A stretch of DNA of 64,000 nt from JAGLON01 sp041394985 (GCA_041394985.1 JAWLBI010000001.1:4216001-4280000); one strand, 5' to 3'; counted from the first letter of the stretch, positions 42,927 through 51,072 are shown. Numbers and translations are program-made. Notes: generated by a model not told the origin, from the letters alone.

Positions 42927-43898
42927 CTACTCAATAATACTTATAGGATCGTCGGGGATTTTGGGGGAAATCCAGATATATGAGAACACACTATTTGGGC
43001 TTTCCAAACTTAATTTAGAAGGGGTTGTCAGAAGAAATAGCGATTTGGAAGTATAGGTCTGATTATTAGATAATAGCTCGTGTAGAATATTCGATATACG
43101 TCCGGATATAGTTGTATTATCAAGAATCTCCCCAGGAGTGACAATCAGTACTTGAAAGCCGTTTATATTGCCAAGCTGTACTTGCGATAACTTTTTTGAT
43201 GTATAATATGCTTGATAGGCTAAGAGTTTTCTTCTGATATTGGCTCTTTTTGAATGTGTTATTATCGGCTCTGTTCCACGGTCGATTTCCAAAAAGAAAT
43301 GCCTGTTTTTTTTATTAGATATTTGCAGTCCAAAGAAGGCATCCGGATAGACAGTAAGTTTCTCTTTTTTACCCTTTATATTATAGCCATAGACTGTTGC
43401 TCCAATACTCCTTCCCTGTTCCCAGAAAAGTAGTGCTATCCTGCCATTAGATTTCCGACAGGCCAGCTCTACGATCACTCGGAATGTGGCTAATTCTAAA
43501 GCATGCCGCAAAAAAGGATTTTTAATCCTATTTGCAGTGACCATCCGCCTCACATCCTGCGCAGGTATTCCCTCGACCTCTTGAAGTATTGCGGCTGATT
43601 GCTTGCCTAATCCATAGATGGCTCTGGGGTGTCCATATCCCCGGCCAAATGGCAAATCAGTCAGATAGTGACGCTCGACATAGCCATTTGCGTATAGCCT
43701 TCTCAGACGCTTATACAAAGCCTGACGACCAAAACCGTATTTAGATGGTCTCTTCCCTGCTGTGTGAAATGCAGAGTTAGTCTGGCTTCCATAAGTTATC
43801 AAGTGCCACAGAAGCTCAGCATTGAGAAATCGATAATCATAAAGATATCTGAGGATATCACAGTCTTTCGTATTCAATTTTATTTTTGTTTTTAACAT
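42927..43898 (-). CDS. Replication-relaxation family protein (copy 1)
   Basis: The 323-residue protein begins with a winged-helix domain (about 10-100: KDCDILRYLYDYRFLNAELLW, then FGRQALYKRLRRLYANGYVE). The same nuclease-like core seen in copy 2 follows, with VYPDAFFGLQI and RHFFLEIDRGTEPI. The pattern of Asp, then Glu-x-Asp, is conserved between the two. It is more basic and longer than copy 2. It lies directly beside the inverted-repeat region at 43941-44432, which could be the DNA it acts on. The last residues before the stop look ordinary, so there is no sign of truncation. Confidence 0.75.
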   Translation of the reverse strand: MLKTKIKLNTKDCDILRYLYDYRFLNAELLWHLITYGSQTNSAFHTAGKRPSKYGFGRQALYKRLRRLYANGYVERHYLTDLPFGRGYGHPRAIYGLGKQSAAILQEVEGIPAQDVRRMVTANRIKNPFLRHALELATFRVIVELACRKSNGRIALLFWEQGRSIGATVYGYNIKGKKEKLTVYPDAFFGLQISNKKNRHFFLEIDRGTEPIITHSKRANIRRKLLAYQAYYTSKKLSQVQLGNINGFQVLIVTPGEILDNTTISGRISNILHELLSNNQTYTSKSLFLLTTPSKLSLESPNSVFSYIWISPKIPDDPISIIE

Positions 43899-43940
43899 AA
43901 ATTTGGAAAATCATTTTCGGCGAAGCCGGACTCCTTGTCC

Positions 43941-44432
43941 TACGCCCCCTCGTCGGAGGCCGAACTCGTCCCAAAATCAGAATCCGCAGGATGCGGGATT
44001 TTGGATGACGATTCGCGCCGGCCGACTACTTTAAGCCCCAATCTGCCCCGCAACACTTTTTAAGATGTGGGCAGATTCGAGAATGAAAATGCCCGGGCGT
44101 TTTCTTCGAAGCCGAAACCTCTGGGTACCTGGCCTGCTTCGATGTAGTAATTAGTAGATGGGTATTCTGGGGTGTTAGAAGCAGGCAAGGCAGAGGTTGA
44201 GGGGGGCTTAAAGTAGTCGGGCGGTGAACAAGTGGACTATCCCCTGCAATTACGGCGTATTTGCTCCCCAAAAAGTAAATCTAATAGGACTTAGATTTTA
44301 CTTTTTTAATAGAAGTATTGAATACTTCTATTAAAAATATGGGGATAGAACGCGCAGAGAAACCGACAGACGAGGGGGCGTATTACCGCGGCTGCGCGAC
44401 AAGCGGCCGCAATTCAATCTGTCGGATTGAAT
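43941..44432. other. Inverted-repeat-rich region, candidate oriT/replication origin
   Basis: About 490 bases without a convincing gene contain a dense set of inverted repeats. They are: 14-base outer arms 43941-43954/44369-44382; hairpin 43971-43978/43997-44004 with inner arms 43984-43988/43992-43996; 9-base arms 44040-44048/44069-44077; 18-base arms 44022-44039/44203-44220; imperfect arms 44116-44140/44178-44198; an imperfect hairpin 44270-44302; a perfect 17-base-arm palindrome 44303-44337; and 8-base arms 44412-44419/44425-44432. The sequence is GC-rich compared with its flanks, apart from the palindrome. It sits between a replication-relaxation gene and small regulatory genes, the usual place for a transfer or replication origin. 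Confidence 0.6.
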
Positions 44433-44438
44433 ACTCTC

Positions 44439-44660
44439 TTATTCTTTATCGTACTTCTTTAACAAGTGGAAAAAAAGTGCTGATCTGGATTTCTTAATCC
44501 TATCGTTTGGCACCTTCATGGTTTCATCAAGCGCCTTGTTTATTGCAGACTCTTTGTAGTGGTTAACTGTATATTCATACAGCTTGATGCTATCTTCTTC
44601 CTTGAATAGTTTGGCTATTTTTCGAGCCAGTCGTTCTTTCTTGTCTTTCGCTTTTGACAT
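44439..44660 (-). CDS. Small basic helical protein, unknown function
   Basis: This 73-residue, lysine-rich protein (MSKAKDKKERLARKIAKLFK at the N-terminus) is predicted helical throughout. It has no cysteines or membrane helix. The charge suggests nucleic-acid binding. It follows the XRE-type regulator on the same strand after 18 bases and ends 7 bases before the small hairpin at 44412-44432 and the inverted-repeat region. It may be an accessory factor of that region. I do not recognise a family. Confidence 0.55.
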   Translation of the reverse strand: MSKAKDKKERLARKIAKLFKEEDSIKLYEYTVNHYKESAINKALDETMKVPNDRIKKSRSALFFHLLKKYDKE

Positions 44661-44678
44661 ACTTTTTTGGATTAATGA

Positions 44679-44954
44679 TTATTTTATATTGAAATGCAAT
44701 TGCCGTCGCTGACTAATCTCTTTTCGTATTTGGTTGAACTGCTCAAGAAAAAGTATTTCTATTGGGCATTTAAGAAAGGCAGATAGTTTTAGGGCGTTTG
44801 TCAAACTTGGTTTTACTTTACCGGATTCCCAACGGTAATACTGATTGGATTGATCTACCCCAAAGAATTCAGCAATATCTTTTTTGTTTAGAGATCGTTT
44901 CAAACGATAGTGTTTTAATAGGTTGTTCTTTTTGGTTTCTGTTTTTGAATTCAT
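44679..44954 (-). CDS. XRE-type helix-turn-helix regulator
   Basis: With the ATG at 44954 the protein has 91 residues. A longer version starting at 44996 is possible but adds an unlikely N-terminus. The HTH is clear: LLKHYRLKRSLNKKDIAEFF, then GVDQSNQYYRWESGKVKPSL and ALKLSAFLKCPIEILFL, the five-helix Cro/CI pattern. It probably represses genes of the element, such as the small basic protein downstream or the nearby origin region. No good ribosome-binding site is seen for either start. Confidence 0.75.
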   Translation of the reverse strand: MNSKTETKKNNLLKHYRLKRSLNKKDIAEFFGVDQSNQYYRWESGKVKPSLTNALKLSAFLKCPIEILFLEQFNQIRKEISQRRQLHFNIK

Positions 44955-45140
44955 AAATGATTTATCATGTACAAGAATTCTACTATGAAACTGCAATGGG
45001 AAAAATATACAAAACTACAGCGCAATGTGGATAACCGAATGAAAAATGGTTGTCGCTCTGTATAGCAAGATGTCATTGCTGTGAAGTATAAGCTATTCTG
45101 ATGAGAACTGATCGCAACCCAATCCCCGAACCGATTTGAT

Positions 45141-45175
45141 GAAAAGGAAATAGGAACAACCATTGGTTATTCCTA
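45141..45175 (-). terminator. Terminator of the FISUMP lipoprotein gene
   Basis: Arms TAGGAACAACC (45151-45161) and GGTTATTCCTA (45165-45175) pair over 11 positions with one G-T wobble and a 3-base loop. On the minus strand the stem is followed by TTTCCTTTTC. It lies just beyond the stop at 45199. Confidence 0.7.
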
Positions 45176-45198
45176 TTACCCTATTAGCTTTGCACTTT

Positions 45199-45945
45199 TT
45201 ACAAAGAATCAACTTTTATACATCGCACAGCCTGCCCGTGTTTTCTTTGGGCGTCATAGATTCTGTTGATGTTTTTAGAATTATAAAGCAGTACCAAATA
45301 GCTACCGACTGTATCATTAAATACACCCTCGACGGCCAATGATGAACTCCAAAAGTAGGCATAAGAGCCAATTCCGGTAAAGTAGTCCTCATGATGTAAA
45401 CCACCGGATGGCAATGCCGTAAATCCGCTTTCATTTGTCGCCCCGGTGTTTGGCTCCAGCCAATTATCATACCCGGCTTCTTTCATTTTGGCTCCGGCGA
45501 TATGCTCTCCGCCAAGATATCCTATCATAGTCTGCCAATCTGAATCTTTAGGGACACGCCAGCCTTCCGGTGCGATATTCCTGCTATCCGTCACGGCATA
45601 ATTATTATACAATAGTCCCATAACGGCGCTGTTCCCGTAATCATTATTATAGCTACAACGCGCTCCAGTTGTCAGACTACTCCAGTCCTCTATCATCACA
45701 TTTGGAATTAGGTCTCCATTGCGATAATGAGTGACCTTAAGGTTTTCAGCCATCCATACCTGGTTGCCGATTGTCACCGTGCGATAGCTGTTGCCGTCGA
45801 TATCAGTAACAGTGCTCGATGTATCGCTCGAACCATTGGAACCATTTGGAGTGGTTGGACTATTATCATCTGAACATCCACAGATCAATGACAGCACGCA
45901 TCCAATGACCAGCACTAAGAAAAACACTCTCGTTATAGATTTCAT
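45199..45945 (-). CDS. FISUMP-domain lipoprotein
   Basis: The 248-residue protein has a lipoprotein signal with Cys24 (LICGC), a Ser/Thr/Asn-rich linker and a Fibrobacter succinogenes major paralogous (FISUMP) domain. Family landmarks are TVTIGNQVWMAENLKVTHYR, IAPEGWRVPKDSDWQTMIGY, ESGFTALPSGGL, YAYFWSSSL and the final GQAVRCIK. FISUMP proteins are surface proteins abundant in FCB bacteria and structurally related to C-type lectin-like folds. The function is unknown. GGAGGAAGG precedes the ATG and a terminator follows, so it is a single-gene unit carried as cargo next to the tyrosine recombinase. Confidence 0.88.
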   Translation of the reverse strand: MKSITRVFFLVLVIGCVLSLICGCSDDNSPTTPNGSNGSSDTSSTVTDIDGNSYRTVTIGNQVWMAENLKVTHYRNGDLIPNVMIEDWSSLTTGARCSYNNDYGNSAVMGLLYNNYAVTDSRNIAPEGWRVPKDSDWQTMIGYLGGEHIAGAKMKEAGYDNWLEPNTGATNESGFTALPSGGLHHEDYFTGIGSYAYFWSSSLAVEGVFNDTVGSYLVLLYNSKNINRIYDAQRKHGQAVRCIKVDSL

Positions 45946-45985
45946 ACCTTCCTCCAGTCCTTTTTTAGCTTATAAGGCCATATGT

Positions 45986-46726
45986 CTATTCACCAAACAT
46001 CTTTTTAATCGTTTGATTGTAGTTTTCCCGAATATCCTCAATACTTTCGCGGCCATAGACATCCCAAGTCGTGCGAACTGATTGATGTCCCATAATGACT
46101 GATAAGGATTCAATACTTCCCTGTTTGGCCTTCCACAAACGGGCAAATGTATGCCGGAATAGATGACAAGTAATATTTTTATATTTGGGATTGGGATTTT
46201 CAACTTGGGCCCTTTGCCCGGCTTTGGCCACGATTCGATTTATTTGCCGCAGACTCAGTGAGCCACCTTTTTTACTTTCAAAGATGAAACCAGTTGGCCT
46301 TGATCCGAGTATTTCACGAAAGCCATTCAACAGTTTTGTAGGAAGCGGGACAAATCTCTGTTTATCACCCTTACCATGCCTGATGTGAAGTAATCCTTTC
46401 TTCCACAGGATATCGTCTACAGTGAGGCCAGCGACCTCTGCCCGCCTTATTCCTGTAAAGGCTAATGTCTCAATCAGCACTCTATCCCGAACCTGTGTGC
46501 AGGCATCGATTATTTTCAGAACATCAGCATGCATTAAATAATACCCGGCATTTGATATGACTCTCCTTTTCCTCCTGAATGCAGGATCAGTCTTCATAAG
46601 CCCCGTTTTTGCCAAATCAAAAAACCGTTGAATTGATTCAACGATATATGTCTGAAGTCCCGGTCTTTCTAAAACGGGACGTTTGGCACTTACATTGAAA
46701 TGTCTTTGGGAACGACTCTTAGGCAT
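45986..46726 (-). CDS. Tyrosine recombinase/integrase, short form
   Basis: The 246-residue protein has the complete catalytic set of tyrosine recombinases: Arg94 (TGIRRAE), Lys119 (HGKGDKQR), His188 and Arg191 (HLFRH), His214 (MGHQS) and Tyr224 (DVYGRES). The N-terminal region before the catalytic domain is only about 65 residues. The usual core-binding (SAM-like) domain is therefore mostly missing, compared with about 100 residues in XerC/D-type enzymes of about 300. It may be naturally minimal or truncated. It could be the enzyme that used the tRNA-Asn site 8 kb away, but the distance is unusual. Confidence 0.88.
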   Translation of the reverse strand: MPKSRSQRHFNVSAKRPVLERPGLQTYIVESIQRFFDLAKTGLMKTDPAFRRKRRVISNAGYYLMHADVLKIIDACTQVRDRVLIETLAFTGIRRAEVAGLTVDDILWKKGLLHIRHGKGDKQRFVPLPTKLLNGFREILGSRPTGFIFESKKGGSLSLRQINRIVAKAGQRAQVENPNPKYKNITCHLFRHTFARLWKAKQGSIESLSVIMGHQSVRTTWDVYGRESIEDIRENYNQTIKKMFGE

Positions 46727-46990
46727 TATATGACAGGTTAATATTGAGTTATGATCTCTTTAGGAAATGTGATTTGCCAGGCGGCCAATAGTATGGTAGG
46801 ATCACATTAGAATCGCGAGATTCCCGTATTTTATTGGGATTTAAGACATTAAGGTGGGCTAACGAAGTCCCATATTAGAAAATATAGGACATTAGTCGTA
46901 TCTTGTCAATCAATATTGTCACTACCTTTCCACAATTCGCTGTAGTTTTTCATATTTATAGAGAGGATTTTTTCTGCTACGGTAATGGGT

Positions 46991-47164
46991 ATGGAAATCT
47001 CACAACAGGCCAAAAATGAATTAAGGAATATTCACTTAAACCAAACCGGTGAAAACCTATCCGACGATGAAATTGAGGCAATGGCCCGAGACTTTTTCTA
47101 TCTCTTCGATGTAATATACCGTCCCCTACCCAATAAGAATGATCAAAGTAATAAAAGGATATGA
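46991..47164 (+). CDS. 57-residue protein overlapping the serine recombinase gene
   Basis: A 57-codon frame (MEISQQAKNELRNIHLNQTG..., ending NKRI) has its stop TGA inside the ATG of the recombinase (ATGA overlap). This arrangement indicates translational coupling. The product is acidic to neutral and helical, with EIEAMARDFFYLFDVIYRP as its core. An in-frame ATG two codons earlier (46985) is possible. The ribosome-binding site is weak in both cases. It may be a directionality factor or regulator of the recombinase; that is inference from position. Confidence 0.6.
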   Translation: MEISQQAKNELRNIHLNQTGENLSDDEIEAMARDFFYLFDVIYRPLPNKNDQSNKRI

Positions 47165-48813
47165 TAGCATATTTCATTTATGCGCGAAAGTCGACCGAAT
47201 CGGAAGATCGACAGGCATTATCAATTAATGCCCAAATTAGTGAACTGGAGTCCTTGGCTCAAAAGGATAATCTAAAGATTGCCAAGATATTCACTGAATC
47301 AAAATCCGCCAGACAATCCGGCAGGCCGGTTTTTAATTCTATGTTAAAGGAACTAAGGCGAAATAAAGCCTCAGGAATTTTATGTTGGAAGCTGGATCGC
47401 TTGACCCGAAATCTATTAGATGGTGCTACAATTTCGGACTTAATGGAAAACGGTTTTATCGCAGAAATTCGAACTCCCCTACAGACCTATAGAAACAATA
47501 GCGTGGATAGATTAATGAGTGGGATTGATATGCTTTTTGCCAGAAAATACGTCGATGATCTGTCTGAGAATGTTATCAGAGGACTAAATACCAAAGTTGC
47601 GCAGGGGTGGAGACCTAATCTGGCACCAATGGGTTATCTCAATAAATGCACTGAAAAGGGACAGGCCAAAATCGTTATCGATCCTAAAAGATTTAAGCTC
47701 ATACGTAAAATGTGGGATTTAATGTTGTCCGGGAGGTATTCAGTCCCCGAAATCTTAGATATCGCAAATGATCAATGGGGATACAAAACCAGAATAACCA
47801 AGAGGACAGGTGGCACGCCATTATCTCGCACATCACTATATAGAATATTTAACGATCCCTTCTACTACGGTAAATTCTATTTTGGCGGTGAATTGCACCG
47901 GGGAAAACATAGACCGATGGTTACTTTTGAAGAGTTCTCGCAAGTCCAAAGGATATTAAATAGCAGATGCAAGACAAAACCCGAGAAGCGCACATTCGCA
48001 TTTTCCGGGCTATTTCGTTGTGGTCGCTGTGGAGCAATGATAACTGCCGAAAAGAAAATCCAATACCGTAAATCGCTTAGAAAAAAGAAGGAATACATCT
48101 ATTACCATTGTACCTACAGTAAAGACCCTCAATGTCCGCGGCAATCGATTACAGAGGAAGACTTAATCGAGCAGGTGTGTAATCACCTGGAATCAATTTC
48201 CATTCCAAAGGCGTATTTGAATTGGATTTTCAAATATTACGATTCTGTCATGGCTAAAGAACAGAGTAAGCAAGATTGCGAGAAGAAGAATATTCAAGAA
48301 CAATTGGTCATCATTGATAAAAAACTAAAGAATCTGATGAACCTAAAAATATCCCCGGAAAACGAGAATAATCAACTACTGTCAGACACAGAATTTTTAG
48401 AGCAAAAGAGACAGCTATCTCGCGAGAAAGATCGGCTTGAAGAATCAATAAACGCCTATAGTATCGATAGCGACGCAATGCGTAAATTATTCCGGGAGAC
48501 CTTTGAACTCAGTGTCTATGCCAAAAAGTGGTTTCAAAAAGGTGATATAAAAACCAAGAAAACAATACTGACGAAAATATATTCGAAGAGAATTATTATC
48601 GATAAAAAGGTAGTAATGTCAGCCAAAATACCGTTTGAGATAATATCTAATCTGAAATTTCCTCCTGGTGCCCAAAATGGTATGTTCGAAGAAAGAAATC
48701 ACAGCCTAACTAAAGGAGGAAATGCGAATTTAGACAGCTTGAATCCCGACTGGCGGAGAGGTTGGGACGAACTCGAACGAGAAATTAGGAGTATGAGCAT
48801 TGATTGTTCCTAA
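47161..48813 (+). CDS. Large serine recombinase
   Basis: The 550-residue protein has an N-terminal resolvase domain (about 1-140) with nucleophile Ser11 (YARKSTE) and the arginine motif WKLDRLTRNLLD. A recombinase domain follows (about 160-260: PMGYLNK, then SLYRIFNDPFYYGKFYFGGE). The zinc ribbon (about 280-335) shows CGRCG and later cysteines in HCTYSKDPQCP. A coiled-coil at about 360-430 is typical of serine integrases. These enzymes integrate and excise elements without host factors. The last codons (WRRGWDELEREIRSMS) are duplicated in decayed form downstream at 50270 and 51022. Confidence 0.93.
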   Translation: MIAYFIYARKSTESEDRQALSINAQISELESLAQKDNLKIAKIFTESKSARQSGRPVFNSMLKELRRNKASGILCWKLDRLTRNLLDGATISDLMENGFIAEIRTPLQTYRNNSVDRLMSGIDMLFARKYVDDLSENVIRGLNTKVAQGWRPNLAPMGYLNKCTEKGQAKIVIDPKRFKLIRKMWDLMLSGRYSVPEILDIANDQWGYKTRITKRTGGTPLSRTSLYRIFNDPFYYGKFYFGGELHRGKHRPMVTFEEFSQVQRILNSRCKTKPEKRTFAFSGLFRCGRCGAMITAEKKIQYRKSLRKKKEYIYYHCTYSKDPQCPRQSITEEDLIEQVCNHLESISIPKAYLNWIFKYYDSVMAKEQSKQDCEKKNIQEQLVIIDKKLKNLMNLKISPENENNQLLSDTEFLEQKRQLSREKDRLEESINAYSIDSDAMRKLFRETFELSVYAKKWFQKGDIKTKKTILTKIYSKRIIIDKKVVMSAKIPFEIISNLKFPPGAQNGMFEERNHSLTKGGNANLDSLNPDWRRGWDELEREIRSMSIDCS

Positions 48814-48955
48814 TTTATTGATGAATATGTATTTCGGATTTATTCGAACATTTGACTACAAAAATAGCATGTTCATAATTACCGGGGATAATAAATAATC
48901 CCTTCTACATATAGTATTGTCTGTGTTTTTTATACGCATCTTATTATACTATATA

Positions 48956-49225
48956 ATGCATAGACAAGATATTTGGACAAGAATAAGTCCCTACCTCAAG
49001 GGTTTTCTCGATAAGTATATCCTAGTTATTATCGCCATTATACTAATATGGACGATAGTCAGAACTCTCTTTATTCTAAGTAATACTAAAGCAGATGAAT
49101 CTGAAGATAATACGTTTCTTCAATCATTTCTGCAATTGTATTTTAAGAAGTATGGAAAGCTCTTGTTTCTTCTTACTTTGTTTCTTGTAACATTGGCTAT
49201 TATCCATTTTACATTCGCTAGTTGA
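48956..49225 (+). CDS. Small two-helix membrane protein
   Basis: From the ATG at 48956 the product has 89 residues with two hydrophobic segments (about 20-38 and 68-85) separated by an acidic loop (TKADESEDN). A TTG start 13 codons earlier is possible. No convincing ribosome-binding site is seen, so the start is uncertain. It lies between the recombinase and a second, oppositely oriented membrane-protein gene. I do not recognise a family. Confidence 0.4.
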   Translation: MHRQDIWTRISPYLKGFLDKYILVIIAIILIWTIVRTLFILSNTKADESEDNTFLQSFLQLYFKKYGKLLFLLTLFLVTLAIIHFTFAS

Positions 49226-49243
49226 TGCATTGTTTTATAGTAA

Positions 49244-49720
49244 TTAGGCAAATAGCTTCTGACTTAATGGATATAAAGTGTTTATAACTTTAATTACGAT
49301 AGGATATACTATTTTCAATACAATATTCTCAGACTGAGAACATTCGTGAATAAATATTATATAAAGCCATAGAACGATAAAATAATTTAGGATGGTTAAA
49401 TATAGTAATCTACTGCCACTTCTCTTTTCAGCTATTTTTTCCTTCTTGTTCTTATATATGGCATTAACGATGGCATAAACTATGATCGCCATTAATGTTA
49501 TTGATAACGCTATAAGAATAAATCCCCACATCCCTTCGATATTTATACCCAAAATAAATAATAGGCATATTGGTATTCCCGCTATGATAGTGAATTTTAA
49601 TATTTCATATATATTGACTATTATGCGAATAAACCATTTTTCCAAGAACTTAATTACTTGTCCTAAGACTGAAACAATACTATCAAGTACTGATTCAATT
49701 ATCTCGTCAATTCTGGCCAT
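49244..49720 (-). CDS. Four-helix membrane protein, unknown function
   Basis: The 158-residue protein begins with an amphipathic helix (RIDEIIESVLDSIVSVLGQ). Four hydrophobic segments follow (about 35-58, 62-88, 103-122, 130-150), separated by a basic loop (YKNKKEKIAEKRSGSR). AAGGGAGC precedes the ATG. It resembles no family I can name. It is part of the group of small membrane proteins following the serine recombinase, which may be accessory cargo such as defence or immunity components. Confidence 0.55.
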   Translation of the reverse strand: MARIDEIIESVLDSIVSVLGQVIKFLEKWFIRIIVNIYEILKFTIIAGIPICLLFILGINIEGMWGFILIALSITLMAIIVYAIVNAIYKNKKEKIAEKRSGSRLLYLTILNYFIVLWLYIIFIHECSQSENIVLKIVYPIVIKVINTLYPLSQKLFA

Positions 49721-49730
49721 ATAAGCTCCC

Positions 49731-49759
49731 TTGACAATATTTTACACTTATGATATAGT
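49731..49759 (+). promoter_or_regulatory. Sigma70 promoter
   Basis: TTGACA (49731-49736) and TATAGT (49754-49759) are separated by exactly 17 bases. The promoter drives the small membrane-protein gene starting at 49840, leaving a leader of about 70 bases. Confidence 0.7.
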
Positions 49760-49839
49760 ATTATGTCTAATATAGTAATTTTTCTACATCACATTGTAAT
49801 TTAATCCAATCATCATAAATAATCAAGGAGAATGCTATT

Positions 49840-50028
49840 ATGTTCACTCTACTACAAGATATGCTAATCCCCTCAACAATCTCAAAGGGTGATAGAGTAT
49901 CAACAATGATACACCACTGTTTATTGTTGATAATATGTGTAGGACTTTTGGTATTTGCAATATTAGCTGCAGTACAAAAATACACTGACCTTTCCTTCGA
50001 CATCCTTAATTGGATGATGATACCATAA
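49840..50028 (+). CDS. 62-residue single-helix membrane protein
   Basis: The frame has a full transcription unit around it: a consensus-like promoter at 49731-49759, AAGGAG just before the ATG, and a terminator at 50048-50075. The product has one membrane helix (about 24-46: HHCLLLIICVGLLVFAIL) between short polar ends. It could be a toxin-like peptide, a small regulatory membrane protein or a holin-like protein. Nothing in the sequence decides between these. Confidence 0.65.
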   Translation: MFTLLQDMLIPSTISKGDRVSTMIHHCLLLIICVGLLVFAILAAVQKYTDLSFDILNWMMIP

Positions 50029-50047
50029 GAGTGGGACCATTAAATAA

Positions 50048-50076
50048 AGAACTCATTAATTTGAGTTCTTTTTTTC
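50048..50076 (+). terminator. Rho-independent terminator
   Basis: Stem AGAACTCA (50048-50055) and TGAGTTCT (50062-50069) is followed by a run of T. It ends the small membrane-protein unit. Confidence 0.85.
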
Positions 50077-50269
50077 ATTTCCATATTTTTCTACTTTGAT
50101 CTAATATAGCTTGCTCAAAATATTCGAACAGCTATTAGGCCTATGCTTGCTATATAAACCTTATTATTTACCAATAATTTATCATATGGGTAGGAGGATG
50201 GGACGTTCTCAGAATTTTTTTTATATTTTTGCCAATATTCGCTAAAATATTATTTCATTGCGTGCGCAA

Positions 50270-50326
50270 TGGCGGAGAGGTTGGGACGAACTCGGAAGAG
50301 AAATTAGGGAATTCGCCAAGTCATAG
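50270..50326 (+). pseudogene. Serine recombinase C-terminal remnant (copy 2)
   Basis: Twenty-five bases at 50270-50294 are identical to the end of the intact recombinase gene (48751-48775), and similarity continues. The frame reads WRRGWDELGREIREFAKS and then stops at TAG. Sequence before it is unrelated and AT-rich, so only the tail of a second recombinase gene remains. The rest of the 744-base gap between 50029 and 50772 shows no gene. Confidence 0.75.
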
Positions 50327-50772
50327 CATTATAATTAGTACATATTCTGTATTACCAATCATGCAAACAATGAATCTTTTTTAAATAATATTACCTCCAG
50401 GCAATAAGTTTTGAGTATTCCGTAAAAAATTATAAAAATAAACCAAATATGGCCGATACTAAATATTGGTGATATTAAAAGCCTCACCTATGAGATTAGA
50501 ATTGATTTTGAAAATATGGATTTTCAAGTCACCAAATATCAACTAATCTGCATAGATGAGGACGTACAGAACTATACATATATTCATACTATCATATTCA
50601 TGCTGAGATGTCAATAGCATGGAGTACTCTCTAAGTAAATACCTATTGCTTATTATTTATTCAAAAAACAATCTTACAATTTCAGTTTTTTATTGCCAAT
50701 TATCCAAACATGACCTATAGTTTGATAGGTGGCTTGGAAATCCTTCAAAAAAATGCAAGTTTGGAGGATTTT

Positions 50773-50937
50773 ATGGATTACTTAATTTCAGCTTTTGGCA
50801 TCTTAGTGACATTTGTCTCAATATATGTATCAATTCGAAAATCAAAATCAAAATCAAAATCAAAAGTAAGTGGAAATAGGCAGAAAGTTGTTATTGAAGG
50901 AAAAATCATATTTGAAAAACACAAGAAAGTGAAATGA
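50773..50937 (+). CDS. Small single-helix protein with Lys-Ser repeat
   Basis: GGAGG (50763-50767) lies 5 bases before the ATG at 50773, giving 54 residues. An upstream in-frame ATG at 50710 lacks a ribosome-binding site. The N-terminal helix (DYLISAFGILVTFVSIYVSI) should insert in the membrane. It is followed by RKSKSKSKSK, encoded by a tandem repeat of the hexamer AAATCA, and a basic tail. The repeat could change length by slippage without shifting the frame. Function is unknown. Confidence 0.5.
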   Translation: MDYLISAFGILVTFVSIYVSIRKSKSKSKSKVSGNRQKVVIEGKIIFEKHKKVK

Positions 50938-51021
50938 AGAATAATATTTATGAGAATTAAACAGACATATGTTTTGTTTTAGTTTCTTAGTTTCGCCCCA
51001 AAATGTTATATTTTTTTGGAT

Positions 51022-51072
51022 TTAGAAGGATTTGATTTACTCGGAAGAGAAATCAGAAAAATGACGTATTAA
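51022..51072 (+). pseudogene. Serine recombinase C-terminal remnant (copy 3)
   Basis: The frame reads EGFDLLGREIRKMTY followed by TAA. CTCGGAAGAGAAAT is shared exactly with copy 2, and the peptide pattern LGREIR with both. It is more diverged from the intact gene than copy 2. It directly abuts the stop of the minus-strand gene beginning at 51069. Confidence 0.5.

Noticed and set aside
42760..43056. 98-codon plus-strand frame overlapping the replication-relaxation gene
   Set aside because: It is antisense to a well-supported gene over half its length and shows no recognisable domain or ribosome-binding site.
44026..44271. 81-codon minus-strand frame inside the inverted-repeat region
   Set aside because: It follows the inverted repeats, has a repetitive Pro/Leu/Thr composition and no start signals, so structure explains it better than coding.
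43899..44438. CRISPR array
   Set aside because: The repeats are inverted and each occurs once per arm, with no regularly spaced direct repeats.
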